DNA of 64,000 nt from JAVHLK01 sp043806215 (GCA_043806215.1 JAZDHD010000219.1:1-64000); one strand, 5' to 3'. Numbered from the stretch's first letter, positions 8,453 through 17,796 are shown. Program-made: numbers and translations. The notes: generated by a model not told the origin, from the sequence alone.

Positions 8453-9763
8453 TCAATCACTCTCCGTCCCGTGCTGAAACACCACGATGTCGCCCTTTCC
8501 GCAGTTGGGGAGGATGAGTCGAGGCCGGAAGCCGTTCTTGTCCAGAGCAGGTGAAAAACGCGAGTGCCAGGGTTTTCCCAGGTCCATCTCGAAAAAGATG
8601 CAGTGGATTCCGCCATTTTCGAGAACTTCCACATCGCCCGATAACGTTTCTTCCGCGTCGTCGCCCCACCAAATGGGACGGAGTGTGACAACGGCCCTCA
8701 CCTTATCGAATTCCGCGGAGATTACGGAAAACGGCGATCTTGTTTCCCCCTGGTCACTGATGAGTTTGATGTCGCGGGCAAATGCCATCCGGCCGTAATC
8801 AAGCTCGAGGAAGCTTACCAGGGAAGGATGGGCCCAGACTGCGGCACCTGGATCTTCATGGAGATGCCGATAGAACACGGGCATCTCAACGAATCGTCCA
8901 TCCTGGGTTTCAGTGAGAGTGCCGAGTTTCTCGAAATAGCCGGCAGGAAGGTGCCCGGTCGGATATTGATTTATGATTCCAACGGCCTGCGTCTTTACCG
9001 CGGTCCCTATGCATTGGTCGACGAGCTCCTGCGCCATCACCTGGGCCTGAGGTTGTGCAAACACATACGGACCGCAGCAGTCAACCGTTTTCAGGGTCCG
9101 AAACCGCCACAGCAGCCCGCCTCCTATGCGGCCGAATTCATCACAGGCAATAGCGGCCCGGTACGCCTGCACCGCGGCCATGTCCACCACCTTGCCGGGA
9201 TAGTTGAAATCAACCGGCAGCACATGCCCCCGATAATATGAGTGCACGAGTCGGAGAAACTCCTTCAATTCTTCCGGCTCCGGCATTCGAATGGAGAATC
9301 GTTCCAGCGGCCTTGTTTCCGCAACCGTCGAGTCCAGGCCCGGATACGCCTTCTCCTTTATGAGATTGACTCGAAGTCCTTTCTCGTCGGACGCGAAACG
9401 AAACCGGTCTACCATTCTCGCTGCTATCAACAGGCCGGTTTCGTGAACCCTTTCCAGTGCATCCCCATGTGGGTGCTCGGTCAGATTGAACGCACGCATG
9501 TCGAATTCCCGAGGGTGAAACAGGAATTCCGTTTCAACGAAATAGCCCCCGCTTTTGCAGCGCATTTCGATGGGGCGTTCAGGGGCGCCGCTCCGGCAGA
9601 GATACGCAAAGATCTCTTCCACTGCCAGCGTAAGCATGAGCGCGTCCGCCCTTTCAAGTCCGAATGCGGTTGCCGAATTCTCGACAAAGGAAACGGCAAC
9701 CGGCAAGAGGCTTGTCCGAGCGGTCAAGCTCAGCGTGACTTCCGGGTTTGAATCATGGACCAC
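8453..9763 (-). CDS. RsbW-like GHKL domain fused to an acetyltransferase-like region
   Basis: About 436 residues. The first ~150 resemble the HATPase fold of RsbW-type anti-sigma kinases (LTLAVEEIFAYL, later TGLLIAARMVDRFRF), but the N-box asparagine is replaced by Tyr (EEIFAYL), so ATP binding is doubtful. The remainder has a GNAT-like look (GGGLLWRFRTLKTVDCCGPY, then QELVDQCIGTAVKTQAVGII) and a C-terminal domain I do not recognise. I prefer the GTG at 9763 as start because AGGAG lies 6 bases upstream and a near-consensus promoter overlaps the alternative starts at 9811 (ATG) and 9820 (TTG). It is the first gene of the operon that continues with the aminotransferase. Function unknown. Confidence 0.7.
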   Translation of the reverse strand: MVHDSNPEVTLSLTARTSLLPVAVSFVENSATAFGLERADALMLTLAVEEIFAYLCRSGAPERPIEMRCKSGGYFVETEFLFHPREFDMRAFNLTEHPHGDALERVHETGLLIAARMVDRFRFASDEKGLRVNLIKEKAYPGLDSTVAETRPLERFSIRMPEPEELKEFLRLVHSYYRGHVLPVDFNYPGKVVDMAAVQAYRAAIACDEFGRIGGGLLWRFRTLKTVDCCGPYVFAQPQAQVMAQELVDQCIGTAVKTQAVGIINQYPTGHLPAGYFEKLGTLTETQDGRFVEMPVFYRHLHEDPGAAVWAHPSLVSFLELDYGRMAFARDIKLISDQGETRSPFSVISAEFDKVRAVVTLRPIWWGDDAEETLSGDVEVLENGGIHCIFFEMDLGKPWHSRFSPALDKNGFRPRLILPNCGKGDIVVFQHGTESD

Positions 9764-9809
9764 GGGTAGCTCCTGATAAATACTCCACGGGGAAGGCCCG
9801 AGATCCTCC

Positions 9810-9837
9810 ATTACAGTCAAATCCGGTAAACTGTCAA
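9810..9837 (-). promoter_or_regulatory. Sigma70-type promoter for the 9.8-2.4 kb operon
   Basis: On the minus strand TTGACA (9837-9832) and TGTAAT (9815-9810) are separated by 16 bp. Transcription would begin near 9803, which fits translation from the GTG at 9763 with a leader of about 40 nt. It would exclude the two upstream start codons. Confidence 0.5.
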
Positions 9838-9912
9838 CAAGTGATTCGGGGGTATTTTTGCAGTCATGAGGAATCGGCAGGCATTCATTGCCGCACGAAA
9901 GGAGAGGCCGCC

Positions 9913-12252
9913 TCAGACGTCCAGGGTTTTGTCGTCTCCATTTCCTTGAGATGTCTTCGGATCGCGGTGATAGTAGCGGTGATAGTAACGGTTGTAGTAT
10001 CTGGAATTGTAATAGCTCGAACCATACGCTTTCTTACGGTCGGCCATATTGAGGACGATTCCGATTAACCTGCCGTGACCGTGCAGCACTGCGTCTTTTG
10101 CTTCACGAAGGACCTCCAGGGGGGTATGACCGGCCCTGATTACCAGAATGATTCCATCAGAGTATCCGGAAAGAATCCGAGCGTCCACGAGGCCCAAGAT
10201 AGGCGGAGCATCGATTATAACGGTGTCGAAGACCTTCTTGCACGCGTCGAGAACGTCTTGAATCCTCCTATTCTTGAGCAGAGCCACCGGGTTATCCGGG
10301 ATGAAACCCGCCGGCATGTAGTAGAGCCCCGGAATATGGCTCTGCCGGATGGCCTCCTTCAGCTTCTGGGTCTTTCCGGTCAAGAGATCGCTTAACCCCA
10401 CATCGCTCGGCCTGCCATGGAAGACTTGGTGAATCCGGGGATTCCGCAAATCCCCATCGATGACGAGCACACGCTTCTTCTCGGACGCGACCACGGTTCC
10501 CATGACAACGGAAATAAGGGTCTTGCCTTCCAGAGGAAGCGCGCTGCTCACCACTATGGACGCACCGGAATCCCGAGGCATAAAGGCGGCCACGGCATTT
10601 TCGACGATTCGGACGGCGTCGGTGAACGGCGAAGACGGGTATCGATGAGCCATGAATTCCGGGCCGGCCAACTTGGGATCTCCAATTCCCTTGTTCGGGT
10701 CCCTCTCGAGGATCGGTACTGCCCCGAGTATCGGGAGGTTCAAACGGTCTTGAATTTCCTTGGTTGACTGAACCGTGTTGTCGATCAGTTCCAAGCAGAC
10801 GGCCAAGGCAACGCCTCCCAAAAGGCCCAACAGGGCCCCGACAAAGATGATCTTGGCCTTCTGGGGTTTCACCGGAGCAAGCGGCAGCGATGGGGGGCTC
10901 GAAATGACGATCTGGTGACCCATGACGCCATGGTCCATTTCGGCTTCCTTTGACCTCTGCAGAAGCATCAAGTACAATTTCTCGTTCGCTTCCACCGCCT
11001 TCTTGAGAATGCTGTACTTCACGCTCAGCGCGTTCTTTCCGATAGCATCCTCTTTCGCCTTTTCATAGGCCTCCTTGGAAGCCGTCTCAGTCTTTTTCGC
11101 GGTTTGCAGGGCCGACGAAAGAGAGTCCTTCTCGATATCGGTTATGGCCTTCTCGATGGACTCGATCTTGTTCTTCAACAAGGCAACCTTGAAATAATCC
11201 GGGGAATAGATGGATTCCATGGCCGTGTGTTCCGATCTCAGGGTCGCCAATTGGTTTTTGAGGATCTTGAGGTAATCGCTTCCAATTTCCGGCGGAAGCA
11301 CCCTCTCCTTTTGAAACTGCAGGGACTCGAGCTTCACCCGTTCAGCCTTGGATTCAACCCAGTTCTTTCCTGCACGTTCGAATTCTCCGATCTTGGTATT
11401 GGGGGTCTCACTCAAGTGAACAATGTCATGCTCCTTGGAGAAATCCAACAACTCCTTTTCAGACTCTTTCAAGCGCTTCTCGGACTCGGTCAACTCGGTA
11501 TTGATCCAATCCTTCATCTTGGATCCAAGCTGATCGCTCTTCTTTGTACTCATGTCGATGAAGGTTCTCAGGTACTCGTCCAGCATCTCCCGTGCCAGGA
11601 GAGGATCCGAGGCCCCCATTTGAACTTCTATCATCTGGGTGCCCCTGAGGGGGGTGACGGTCACTCGTGACCGAATGGAGCTGATCGACGCGGACTTCAT
11701 TCTCTCCTGATCAAGGATGACTTTCCGGTTGTTCTCCTCTTGGGCGGTATCTTGAGCCGATTCGGTGCCGGTTTTCTCGGGAGCGGCCGGCCGGCCGGCC
11801 GACTCGGGCGACGGCTTGCCCTCCTTCTTGGCCCTCATGTTATCGAGGAATTTCTCGGCCAGTCCCTGACTCTCTAAGATGGAAATCTGAGTCTGGTAGT
11901 ACAGATCGAATTGGTTGAAGAAACCAAACAGGTCCGTCACACTCGTCGACCGAGGAAACAGTTTGTTGATTTCAACCACTGACCGTGAAAGGTAATAAGG
12001 AGTCGCCGTATACGCTATGAATCCGGCTATGCCCACCCCCAGCAAGAAGACCGACACAACCGTCCATTTGCGGTGAAGAATGCTCCAGAAGTAGTCCATC
12101 AAGGACTTCTGGTCCTCGCCGGGGAAGTCGAAGAAGCCCTTTATTCTGCTCTCGTCACCGGCGGTGTTCGGCAACCGCAGATCGTCTCTTACCGGGGGGA
12201 TTTCATTGGCGTCACGGGGGGCGACATCCACCTCGTGGCCCTTGCGATTCAT
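9913..12252 (-). CDS. Wzc/GumC-type polysaccharide co-polymerase with bacterial tyrosine kinase domain
   Basis: A 779-residue inner-membrane protein. A Wzz domain with a first membrane helix at about residues 64-86 is followed by a long coiled-coil periplasmic region (residues about 200-470, rich in Lys/Glu heptads). The second helix is preceded by the Pro-rich LPLAPVKPQKAK and followed by a BY-kinase domain. Kinase motifs are Walker A (ALPLEGKT), Walker A' (VLVIDGDLRNP) and Walker B (TVIIDAPPI). The C-terminus carries a dense tyrosine cluster (YGSSYYNSRYYNRYYHRYYH), the expected autophosphorylation tail. Such proteins control chain length and export of exopolysaccharide. No Wzb phosphatase or Wza is in the window. 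It follows the DegT and CapD-like genes on the same strand after a 267-bp gap. Confidence 0.92.
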   Translation of the reverse strand: MNRKGHEVDVAPRDANEIPPVRDDLRLPNTAGDESRIKGFFDFPGEDQKSLMDYFWSILHRKWTVVSVFLLGVGIAGFIAYTATPYYLSRSVVEINKLFPRSTSVTDLFGFFNQFDLYYQTQISILESQGLAEKFLDNMRAKKEGKPSPESAGRPAAPEKTGTESAQDTAQEENNRKVILDQERMKSASISSIRSRVTVTPLRGTQMIEVQMGASDPLLAREMLDEYLRTFIDMSTKKSDQLGSKMKDWINTELTESEKRLKESEKELLDFSKEHDIVHLSETPNTKIGEFERAGKNWVESKAERVKLESLQFQKERVLPPEIGSDYLKILKNQLATLRSEHTAMESIYSPDYFKVALLKNKIESIEKAITDIEKDSLSSALQTAKKTETASKEAYEKAKEDAIGKNALSVKYSILKKAVEANEKLYLMLLQRSKEAEMDHGVMGHQIVISSPPSLPLAPVKPQKAKIIFVGALLGLLGGVALAVCLELIDNTVQSTKEIQDRLNLPILGAVPILERDPNKGIGDPKLAGPEFMAHRYPSSPFTDAVRIVENAVAAFMPRDSGASIVVSSALPLEGKTLISVVMGTVVASEKKRVLVIDGDLRNPRIHQVFHGRPSDVGLSDLLTGKTQKLKEAIRQSHIPGLYYMPAGFIPDNPVALLKNRRIQDVLDACKKVFDTVIIDAPPILGLVDARILSGYSDGIILVIRAGHTPLEVLREAKDAVLHGHGRLIGIVLNMADRKKAYGSSYYNSRYYNRYYHRYYHRDPKTSQGNGDDKTLDV

Positions 12253-12519
12253 TCTGTAAGCCTTTCGTCACCTTCCTGCACGAAGCCTTCCGTCGGGGTG
12301 ATGACACAAGTAATCGAGTTCACTGAAATAGGTGGGTTAGGATCCCGCTTTTGGACCGCACACTCCTTACCGCAGTTTTCACCTCCTATAATAATATGTA
12401 AACACTCAACGGACAAGAGAATAGTCGGCGGAGAGTGTAAGATTTTCAAACACTTTCGCGAGGCTCAGTAGTCGGTCAACGTGAACCTGCCGCAACCTAT
12501 TGGTATAACGAGGCAATGA

Positions 12520-13707
12520 TTAGCGATCCCTCCAGGAGCCGCCAAGAGAAGGTGCTCCTTGAACGCTGTTCCGATTTCTTCCCAGGACGGATTCCAGAAG
12601 CGAGATTATCCGGTCCTGCTCGTCATCGGTCATATGGGCATACAATGGAAGTGCCAAGCATTGTTGCGTTGCGGTCCACGTGTTCTTGAGATCGCCCACG
12701 ATCCGGTGAGGCCGGTTGCGGAAAGCGGTCTGGCAATGGACCGGCATGCCGAAATACCTCTTGCTCTGCACGTCGTTCCTCCGGAGCACCTCCATAACGC
12801 CGGCTCTATCCATGGCCGCGTCCGGTCCTATGATGAGGGTAAAATAGTTTCCACTGCTCGTTCTATCTTGGGGTACATGCTGAACCCTGCATCCCGGGAA
12901 TCGTTCGGTAAATTGGGAATATCGACGGATCAGTCTCAACCGGGAACGAATGAGACTATCAGCGTTGCTCAGGCTGAGAATGCCCACCGCTGCGTGCAAT
13001 TCACTCATTCTTGCCGATAAGCCGTTGGAAAGCATCTCTTCCCCACCGGGACCCTTTCCGTAATCTCTCATGCTCTTCATCGCTTCGGCCACGGCATCGT
13101 CGTCGGTCGTTACAAGACCGCCTTCCACGGCCGTCACCACCTTGCTGGGACTCAAGGAGAAGACCTCACACAGGCCGAACCCTCCAGCCCGCCGACCCCG
13201 ATACACGGCCCCAAGGCCTTGCGCGGAATCAAAAATCAGCGGAATGCCGTACTTCTCCGAGATCCCCATCAATCCGTCTACGTCCGGAGGGAGTCCATAA
13301 ATGTTAACGGGACAGATTGCCGCAGTTGCAGGTCCTATGGCCTCGACGACGCTTTCCGGGTCGATGGTCAGTGTCTCCGGTTCGCAATCTACGTAAACCG
13401 GAGTCAATCCATTCCATGTCAACGCCTCCACCGTAGCGGCAAATGTGAACGAGGGGACCACGACCTCGGCACCTTCCGGGAATTTGCAATGCGCAAAGGC
13501 AAGGATTAAGCCGGAAGTGCAGCTTGCAACCGCCACGGCATGTCTTGCGCCCGTGAATTGCGCGATCTCCTCCTCCAGCCTTGCCACCAGACGGCCGTTC
13601 GTCACCTGGCCCGACTCCAGGGACTCTTGGAATACGGCACAAATCTCGTCCGAAGTCGGTAAGGTTGGTCGCGTCAACGGAATACTGTTGTTGGAACCCA
13701 TTGTCAT
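12520..13707 (-). CDS. DegT/DnrJ/EryC1/StrS sugar aminotransferase
   Basis: A 395-residue PLP enzyme that transfers an amino group to a nucleotide-linked keto-sugar. The family pattern is clear: FTGARHAVAVASCTSGL near the N-terminus, PSFTFAATVEALTWNG, the cofactor-stacking stretch FDSAQGLGA (usually D-A-A-H), and SLSPSKVVTAVEGG with the PLP lysine at residue 189. It begins 27 bp after the stop of the CapD-like dehydratase, whose 4-keto product would be a natural substrate, so the two probably make a UDP-linked amino sugar for the polysaccharide handled by the Wzc-like protein. An ATG at 13701 is an equally possible start. Confidence 0.92.
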   Translation of the reverse strand: MTMGSNNSIPLTRPTLPTSDEICAVFQESLESGQVTNGRLVARLEEEIAQFTGARHAVAVASCTSGLILAFAHCKFPEGAEVVVPSFTFAATVEALTWNGLTPVYVDCEPETLTIDPESVVEAIGPATAAICPVNIYGLPPDVDGLMGISEKYGIPLIFDSAQGLGAVYRGRRAGGFGLCEVFSLSPSKVVTAVEGGLVTTDDDAVAEAMKSMRDYGKGPGGEEMLSNGLSARMSELHAAVGILSLSNADSLIRSRLRLIRRYSQFTERFPGCRVQHVPQDRTSSGNYFTLIIGPDAAMDRAGVMEVLRRNDVQSKRYFGMPVHCQTAFRNRPHRIVGDLKNTWTATQQCLALPLYAHMTDDEQDRIISLLESVLGRNRNSVQGAPSLGGSWRDR

Positions 13708-13734
13708 CGTGAAATTCTCACCGGGTTGCCCGTG

Positions 13735-15735
13735 TCAGTCCCTTGAGGTCGACACGGAGAAACGGTCCCCGACTTCATCCGTACCGGCGCCGTCAAGGTC
13801 CGGCGCCGCCGGAGCATCCTCCACGGGAGCGTAATCCGGAACCAGTCTCTTCAGAATTCTACGCACTTCTCCATTGTCCGTACATCCGTCCATCATTGCC
13901 ACGGCACGGTCGATTTCCGCTATCATAGCTTCGGGGCCGACAACCGGTTGATCGTACGCGACGATCTTCTTGTGACCGGTTTCCAGCATGAACTCACCAC
14001 TGGAGTAGAGCTCTTCCATCAGCTTCTCACCCGGCCGAAGGCCGGTAAATTCAATGGAAATGTCATTGGGATCACGTCCCACGAGCTGGACCAGTTGCTG
14101 CACCATGTCACAGATTTTGATGGGCTCACCCATTTCCAAGACGAGTATCTGTCCCGATTTTCCCAGAGCGGCCGCTTGCAGCACAAGTGTAACCGCTTCG
14201 GGAATGGTCATGAAATACCGACGCATTTCGGGATGGGTTATTGTGACCGGGCCGCCTTTGGCGATCTGATCGAGGAAAAGAGGGACCACGCTGCCCTCGG
14301 AGGCAAGAACGTTGCCGAATCTTACCGACATGAACTTCGTGGTGCTCGTGCGGCTGAACGCCTGACCGTAGATCTCGCAAATCCTCTTGCTCGCACCCAT
14401 CACGCTGCGAGGTTTGACCGCCTTGTCCGTCGATATGAGAAGAAACGTGGAAACCCCGAACTCATCCGAGACTCTGGTCAAGGTACGCATCCCGCCCACG
14501 TTGTTCTTGAAACACTCTACACTGTTCAGCTCCTGCATTGGCACGTGTTTGTGCGCTCCGGCATGAAACACGAGTTCCGGACGGAACCGTTCGAACTCGC
14601 AGCGGACCCTGGGTTCGTCTCTTACGTCGCAAAGGATGGGTACAATCTTGTTGCCGGCCTCACGACCAGCGATCTCACTCAATTGCCTGTGGATGTGAAA
14701 GAGGTTGTTTTCAGAGCGTTCTATCAAGATGAGACGCTTCGGGTCGCGCTTCAGGATCTGGCGGCAGAGTTCGCCCCCTATGCTGCCCCCCGCGCCGGTG
14801 ACAACCATCGATTTGTCGAATACCAGGCTCCGGACTTGATCGCCGTCTATGTGAATCTCCTCACGGCCCAGCAAGTCGGATATGTTTATGTCTCTGAGTT
14901 GTCGAAGCTTTTCCGATCCGTGAATAATCTCATGAAGCGCCGGCAACGTCTTGACCGAAATACTCAAGCCTTTCATTATATTGTAGATGCGCTTCATCTG
15001 AATGCTGTTGGCCGAAGGAATCGCAATGATGGCCATTTGGACGGAATTCTCATCCACATAGACCGGCACGTCTTCCACAGTTCCCCGTACGGGAATTCCA
15101 TGTATGAACAGACCCAACTTGCCCGGGTCGTCATCGAAGAACCCCCTGACGCGCAGACCGGACCGCGGATTACGCACAATTTCCCGTGCGACCATCTCAC
15201 CGGAGTCACCGGCGCCGATGATAACAGCGTCCTTTGCATTGGCCGATTCACCTTTACCTATGATGGCCCGAGTGGTCTCCCTGAGGTACCGGATACCGAC
15301 GCGTGCTCCACCGATGAGTACGAGGCTGAGCAGGAAATCGATGAGGATCACTCCCCTCGGGACGATCAGGCTGTTCGATCCGACACGGAGGACAACCAAT
15401 GCACAACTGCCTATCAAGCCATACAGGAGAAGCCGTGGAAGATCGCTCAAGCCCACGTAGCGCCAGTTGGTGGAATGCATTCTCAAGGCGTAGAATAACG
15501 TGAGTTTGAATACCGACAGGTAAGGCAGGATCAGCAGACGCTCGGCGTTGAATGCCCCGGGCACCGCGAAATCGAACCGGAACTCGTACGCCAGCCAGAA
15601 ACTCGCTCCCCCGAGGAAGAAGACCGCGGCGAAGAGAAGATGGTTGAAGCGGATGTACCGGGCAACCACGGTAAGCGAGGATTCCAACCGCTTCACGATC
15701 CGGTATAGACGATGATCGAATTGGCCGGCCTTCAT
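13735..15735 (-). CDS. CapD/WbpM-type membrane nucleotide-sugar 4,6-dehydratase
   Basis: A 666-residue protein of the long FlaA1 family. Four N-terminal membrane helices (about residues 25-140) are followed by a CoA-binding-like Rossmann domain (VIIGAGDSGEMVAREIV) and the catalytic short-chain dehydrogenase domain with the NAD motif VTGAGGSIGGELC. The usual Tyr-x3-Lys is here Met-x3-Lys (SVMGASKR), as in WbpM-type 4,6-dehydratases, so I read it as natural. Expected reaction: UDP-GlcNAc to UDP-4-keto-6-deoxy sugar. It is the first gene of the polysaccharide set and is transcribed away from the gene at 15861, leaving a 125-bp divergent promoter region. Confidence 0.93.
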   Translation of the reverse strand: MKAGQFDHRLYRIVKRLESSLTVVARYIRFNHLLFAAVFFLGGASFWLAYEFRFDFAVPGAFNAERLLILPYLSVFKLTLFYALRMHSTNWRYVGLSDLPRLLLYGLIGSCALVVLRVGSNSLIVPRGVILIDFLLSLVLIGGARVGIRYLRETTRAIIGKGESANAKDAVIIGAGDSGEMVAREIVRNPRSGLRVRGFFDDDPGKLGLFIHGIPVRGTVEDVPVYVDENSVQMAIIAIPSANSIQMKRIYNIMKGLSISVKTLPALHEIIHGSEKLRQLRDINISDLLGREEIHIDGDQVRSLVFDKSMVVTGAGGSIGGELCRQILKRDPKRLILIERSENNLFHIHRQLSEIAGREAGNKIVPILCDVRDEPRVRCEFERFRPELVFHAGAHKHVPMQELNSVECFKNNVGGMRTLTRVSDEFGVSTFLLISTDKAVKPRSVMGASKRICEIYGQAFSRTSTTKFMSVRFGNVLASEGSVVPLFLDQIAKGGPVTITHPEMRRYFMTIPEAVTLVLQAAALGKSGQILVLEMGEPIKICDMVQQLVQLVGRDPNDISIEFTGLRPGEKLMEELYSSGEFMLETGHKKIVAYDQPVVGPEAMIAEIDRAVAMMDGCTDNGEVRRILKRLVPDYAPVEDAPAAPDLDGAGTDEVGDRFSVSTSRD

Positions 15736-15860
15736 GTGTCGGGTTCTCTAATCCACAAGAATCTGGTATGACAAGAGCGTGTTTTAAACGCATGACTACA
15801 TCCATGATAGCCGCATTTGTCTGAGCTTTCAATGGTTGTGAAGTAAACAGCCCGACACTC

Positions 15861-16640
15861 ATGCCGCGAAAGCCCCCGCCACGTATGAAAGGCCCGGCAG
15901 CTTCGCTTCAGGGCACGAGAGTCGGCGGCTCGTCAGGTGACACGTTGGCCGGTAGGAGAATCAACGCCGGGGAATTTGTCGAAGACTTCCGTTCCGGGCT
16001 TACCGATCTTGATCTCATGCTCAAGTACGAGCTTGATGAAGACGACCTACGGGTGCTCTTCAAGAAATTACTCGCGGCAAACATGCTGTCGAAAGACGAC
16101 CTCCAAGAGCGTCCGGCAACCGTTTCGCGCGCTCCGGGGAGTTCACCTGCCGCCCCGGTACCCGTCGAATCGTCCGTCCGCGGGTCCAAGCCCGCAATGC
16201 CGGACCGGCGTGACACCATCGGGAAGGCGCCGGCCCTGGATCCGCAGGGATGCGGCAATAAGGGAAAAACAAAGGTCTGTCCGTCCTGCTCGAGGGCGAT
16301 ACCCTCGGAAGCCGTACGATGTGACCACTGCCGAACCCGGCTCGATGGAAGCGATTGGGGACCGGATCCGGATATTGCGGCAACCGGCGACCGTTCACAT
16401 GCACTCAAGGTGATGGCCAAGGGGATTGCCGGGATGTTGATTGGGTTGATAATGCTGCTTTTCGGCGGAAAAGTGGGCTTGCTCGTCGGCACACTGGTGT
16501 TGCTGGGGTGTACGGGCTATTACGTGTGGGGCTGTTGCGTTTACATCGGCACAAAAGGGTATCAGATGTCCGTGGGACTTCTGGGTCTGGTGCCTTGCTT
16601 CTTGGGGCTTGCAATCCTGCTCCTGATGCCTGAAAAGTAG
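15861..16640 (+). CDS. Unknown protein: recurring N-terminal module, zinc ribbon, three membrane helices
   Basis: 259 residues. Residues ~32-80 (INAGEFVEDFRSGLTDLDLM and onward) match a module found again in the proteins at 38297 and 39147. A low-complexity linker follows, then a zinc ribbon with Cys140, Cys143, Cys154 and Cys157 (CPSC...CDHC), then three hydrophobic segments at about 187-203, 205-223 and 236-256. I know no family with this order. The layout suggests a membrane-anchored protein with a cytoplasmic regulatory or nucleic-acid-binding head; that is inference. The ATG at 15861 has no clear ribosome binding site, and nothing better is in frame nearby. It is divergent from the CapD-like gene. 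Confidence 0.75.
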   Translation: MPRKPPPRMKGPAASLQGTRVGGSSGDTLAGRRINAGEFVEDFRSGLTDLDLMLKYELDEDDLRVLFKKLLAANMLSKDDLQERPATVSRAPGSSPAAPVPVESSVRGSKPAMPDRRDTIGKAPALDPQGCGNKGKTKVCPSCSRAIPSEAVRCDHCRTRLDGSDWGPDPDIAATGDRSHALKVMAKGIAGMLIGLIMLLFGGKVGLLVGTLVLLGCTGYYVWGCCVYIGTKGYQMSVGLLGLVPCFLGLAILLLMPEK

Positions 16641-16739
16641 AACGGTGCGGAAGCCGCACGCGGGTTTCGGCCTCACGAGTGGTATCCGCACATGGGTGGT
16701 GTACCAACTAGCTGAAATCACTATCCCTCGCGACTCTGG

Positions 16740-16760
16740 TGTGTCTTTCGGACACATTTT
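16740..16760 (+). terminator. Possible weak intrinsic terminator
   Basis: TGTGTC, a 5-nt loop and GACACA followed by TTTT, 100 bp after the stop of the 15861 gene. The stem is only 6 bp, so the call is tentative. The rest of 16641-17066 holds no gene or repeat that I can support. Confidence 0.3.
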
Positions 16761-17066
16761 CCTTCTCACGTGTAACTCAACTGCTCCCCCCACCTCGTGA
16801 CCCATACTCCTAATGTATTGAGACGGCAGGGCATTTCCGGCACGACCCCAAATGAGGGTTGCCGGTACAATATATGCATACCATAGAGGCGGGTTGCAGA
16901 CTTGCCCATACAGATCATACGTAGATTTCAGGGGAATTGAGGGCCGGGAATATTACTCCGGCGACGACCGAGACCAAAGCAGGAGGAAGACGCGTCGCAG
17001 TAGTCGGTGTGACGGAATTTCGCACTAACCGAGGCCGTTCCGCCCCAATTGAAAAAGGAGGCTGCC

Positions 17067-17621
17067 ATGATGATCAAACGCATTCTTACCTGGTCCGTCC
17101 TGATGGTAATGGCATGTGTCGCGACGGTTCCGGTGGCGGGGGCGGAGCAGCCGATAATTATTCCTGTCATTTTGGTCGTGTCCCAGGATACAAACCTGCC
17201 CAACCCGGCGGCACCCCTGAAACTGCAGGCCGCGGTGTACAGCATTCGAGCCGCCGACAAGCAACCTCCGGCGACGCTTCCCAGCCTGCCGCAGGCTGCC
17301 GGCACGGAACGCGCCGAAAGAGACGAAGTCCGGTTGGACGATTGCAGCGTGCACCGCGTTGATGTCGTTTCCTTGATTCACGGTAAAGCGGACGCGTCCG
17401 GCTCGATGGAAGTGAGCCTGCCCATGCTCCTGAAAATGACCATTAGGGGCGGAGAAGCGGCGGTGTCGATCAGTTGCGGGCCCCACGGGTCCGGCAGGCA
17501 ATGGACGGATCGGCAGGGCCCCGTAATTCCGGCAACGGACCTTTTGACGGGCAGGCCTACCACAGTGAGGCCCGAGTACACTGAAGAGTATCACCGCATT
17601 GTTGGATCGAATACACGATAA
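17067..17621 (+). CDS. Secreted protein of unknown function
   Basis: 184 residues from the ATG at 17067, chosen because AAAAAGGAGG stands 6 bases before it; the longer frame from a TTG at 17049 would run through that site. A signal peptide is evident (ILTWSVLMVMACVATVPVAGA, followed by EQP). The mature protein has no domain that I recognise; it contains two cysteines (in LDDCSVHRV and AVSISCGPHG) and a Pro/Ala-rich middle. It stands alone, followed by 434 bp of non-coding sequence with two inverted repeats. The ribosome binding site and the signal peptide are the main support. Confidence 0.7.
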   Translation: MMIKRILTWSVLMVMACVATVPVAGAEQPIIIPVILVVSQDTNLPNPAAPLKLQAAVYSIRAADKQPPATLPSLPQAAGTERAERDEVRLDDCSVHRVDVVSLIHGKADASGSMEVSLPMLLKMTIRGGEAAVSISCGPHGSGRQWTDRQGPVIPATDLLTGRPTTVRPEYTEEYHRIVGSNTR

Positions 17622-17680
17622 TGTTGACGAGTTGCTATGCTGTGAGTTTGGATTGAGTAGTCACTTGATACCGCATATGA

Positions 17681-17734
17681 GGCGGCGGCACCGTCCGGCA
17701 GAAATGATCCGGGAATTGAATCGTGCCGCCGCCC
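17681..17734. repeat. Inverted repeat, 11-bp arms
   Basis: GGCGGCGGCAC (17681-17691) and its exact complement (17724-17734) are separated by 32 bp. It lies 60 bp after the stop of the secreted protein gene and directly before a second inverted repeat. Confidence 0.7.
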
Positions 17735-17740
17735 TCGGAA

Positions 17741-17796
17741 ACGTTGGGGCGCAGGCTTAATACTACGAGGAAAATTGCTCACGCACCCCAACGTTT
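17741..17796. repeat. Inverted repeat, 10-bp arms
   Basis: AACGTTGGGG (17741-17750) and CCCCAACGTT (17787-17796) are separated by 36 bp, immediately after the repeat at 17681-17734. Neither is followed by a T run on either strand, so they are not standard terminators. Confidence 0.7.

Noticed and set aside
13948..15498. A 516-codon open frame on the plus strand opposite the CapD-like gene
   Set aside because: It mirrors the minus-strand dehydratase codon by codon, has no recognisable motif, and long antisense frames are normal in GC-rich genes.
16640..17066. Possible sigma54 promoter around the GGCACG and TTGC motifs near 16840-16865
   Set aside because: The GG to GC distance is far from the required 10 bp.
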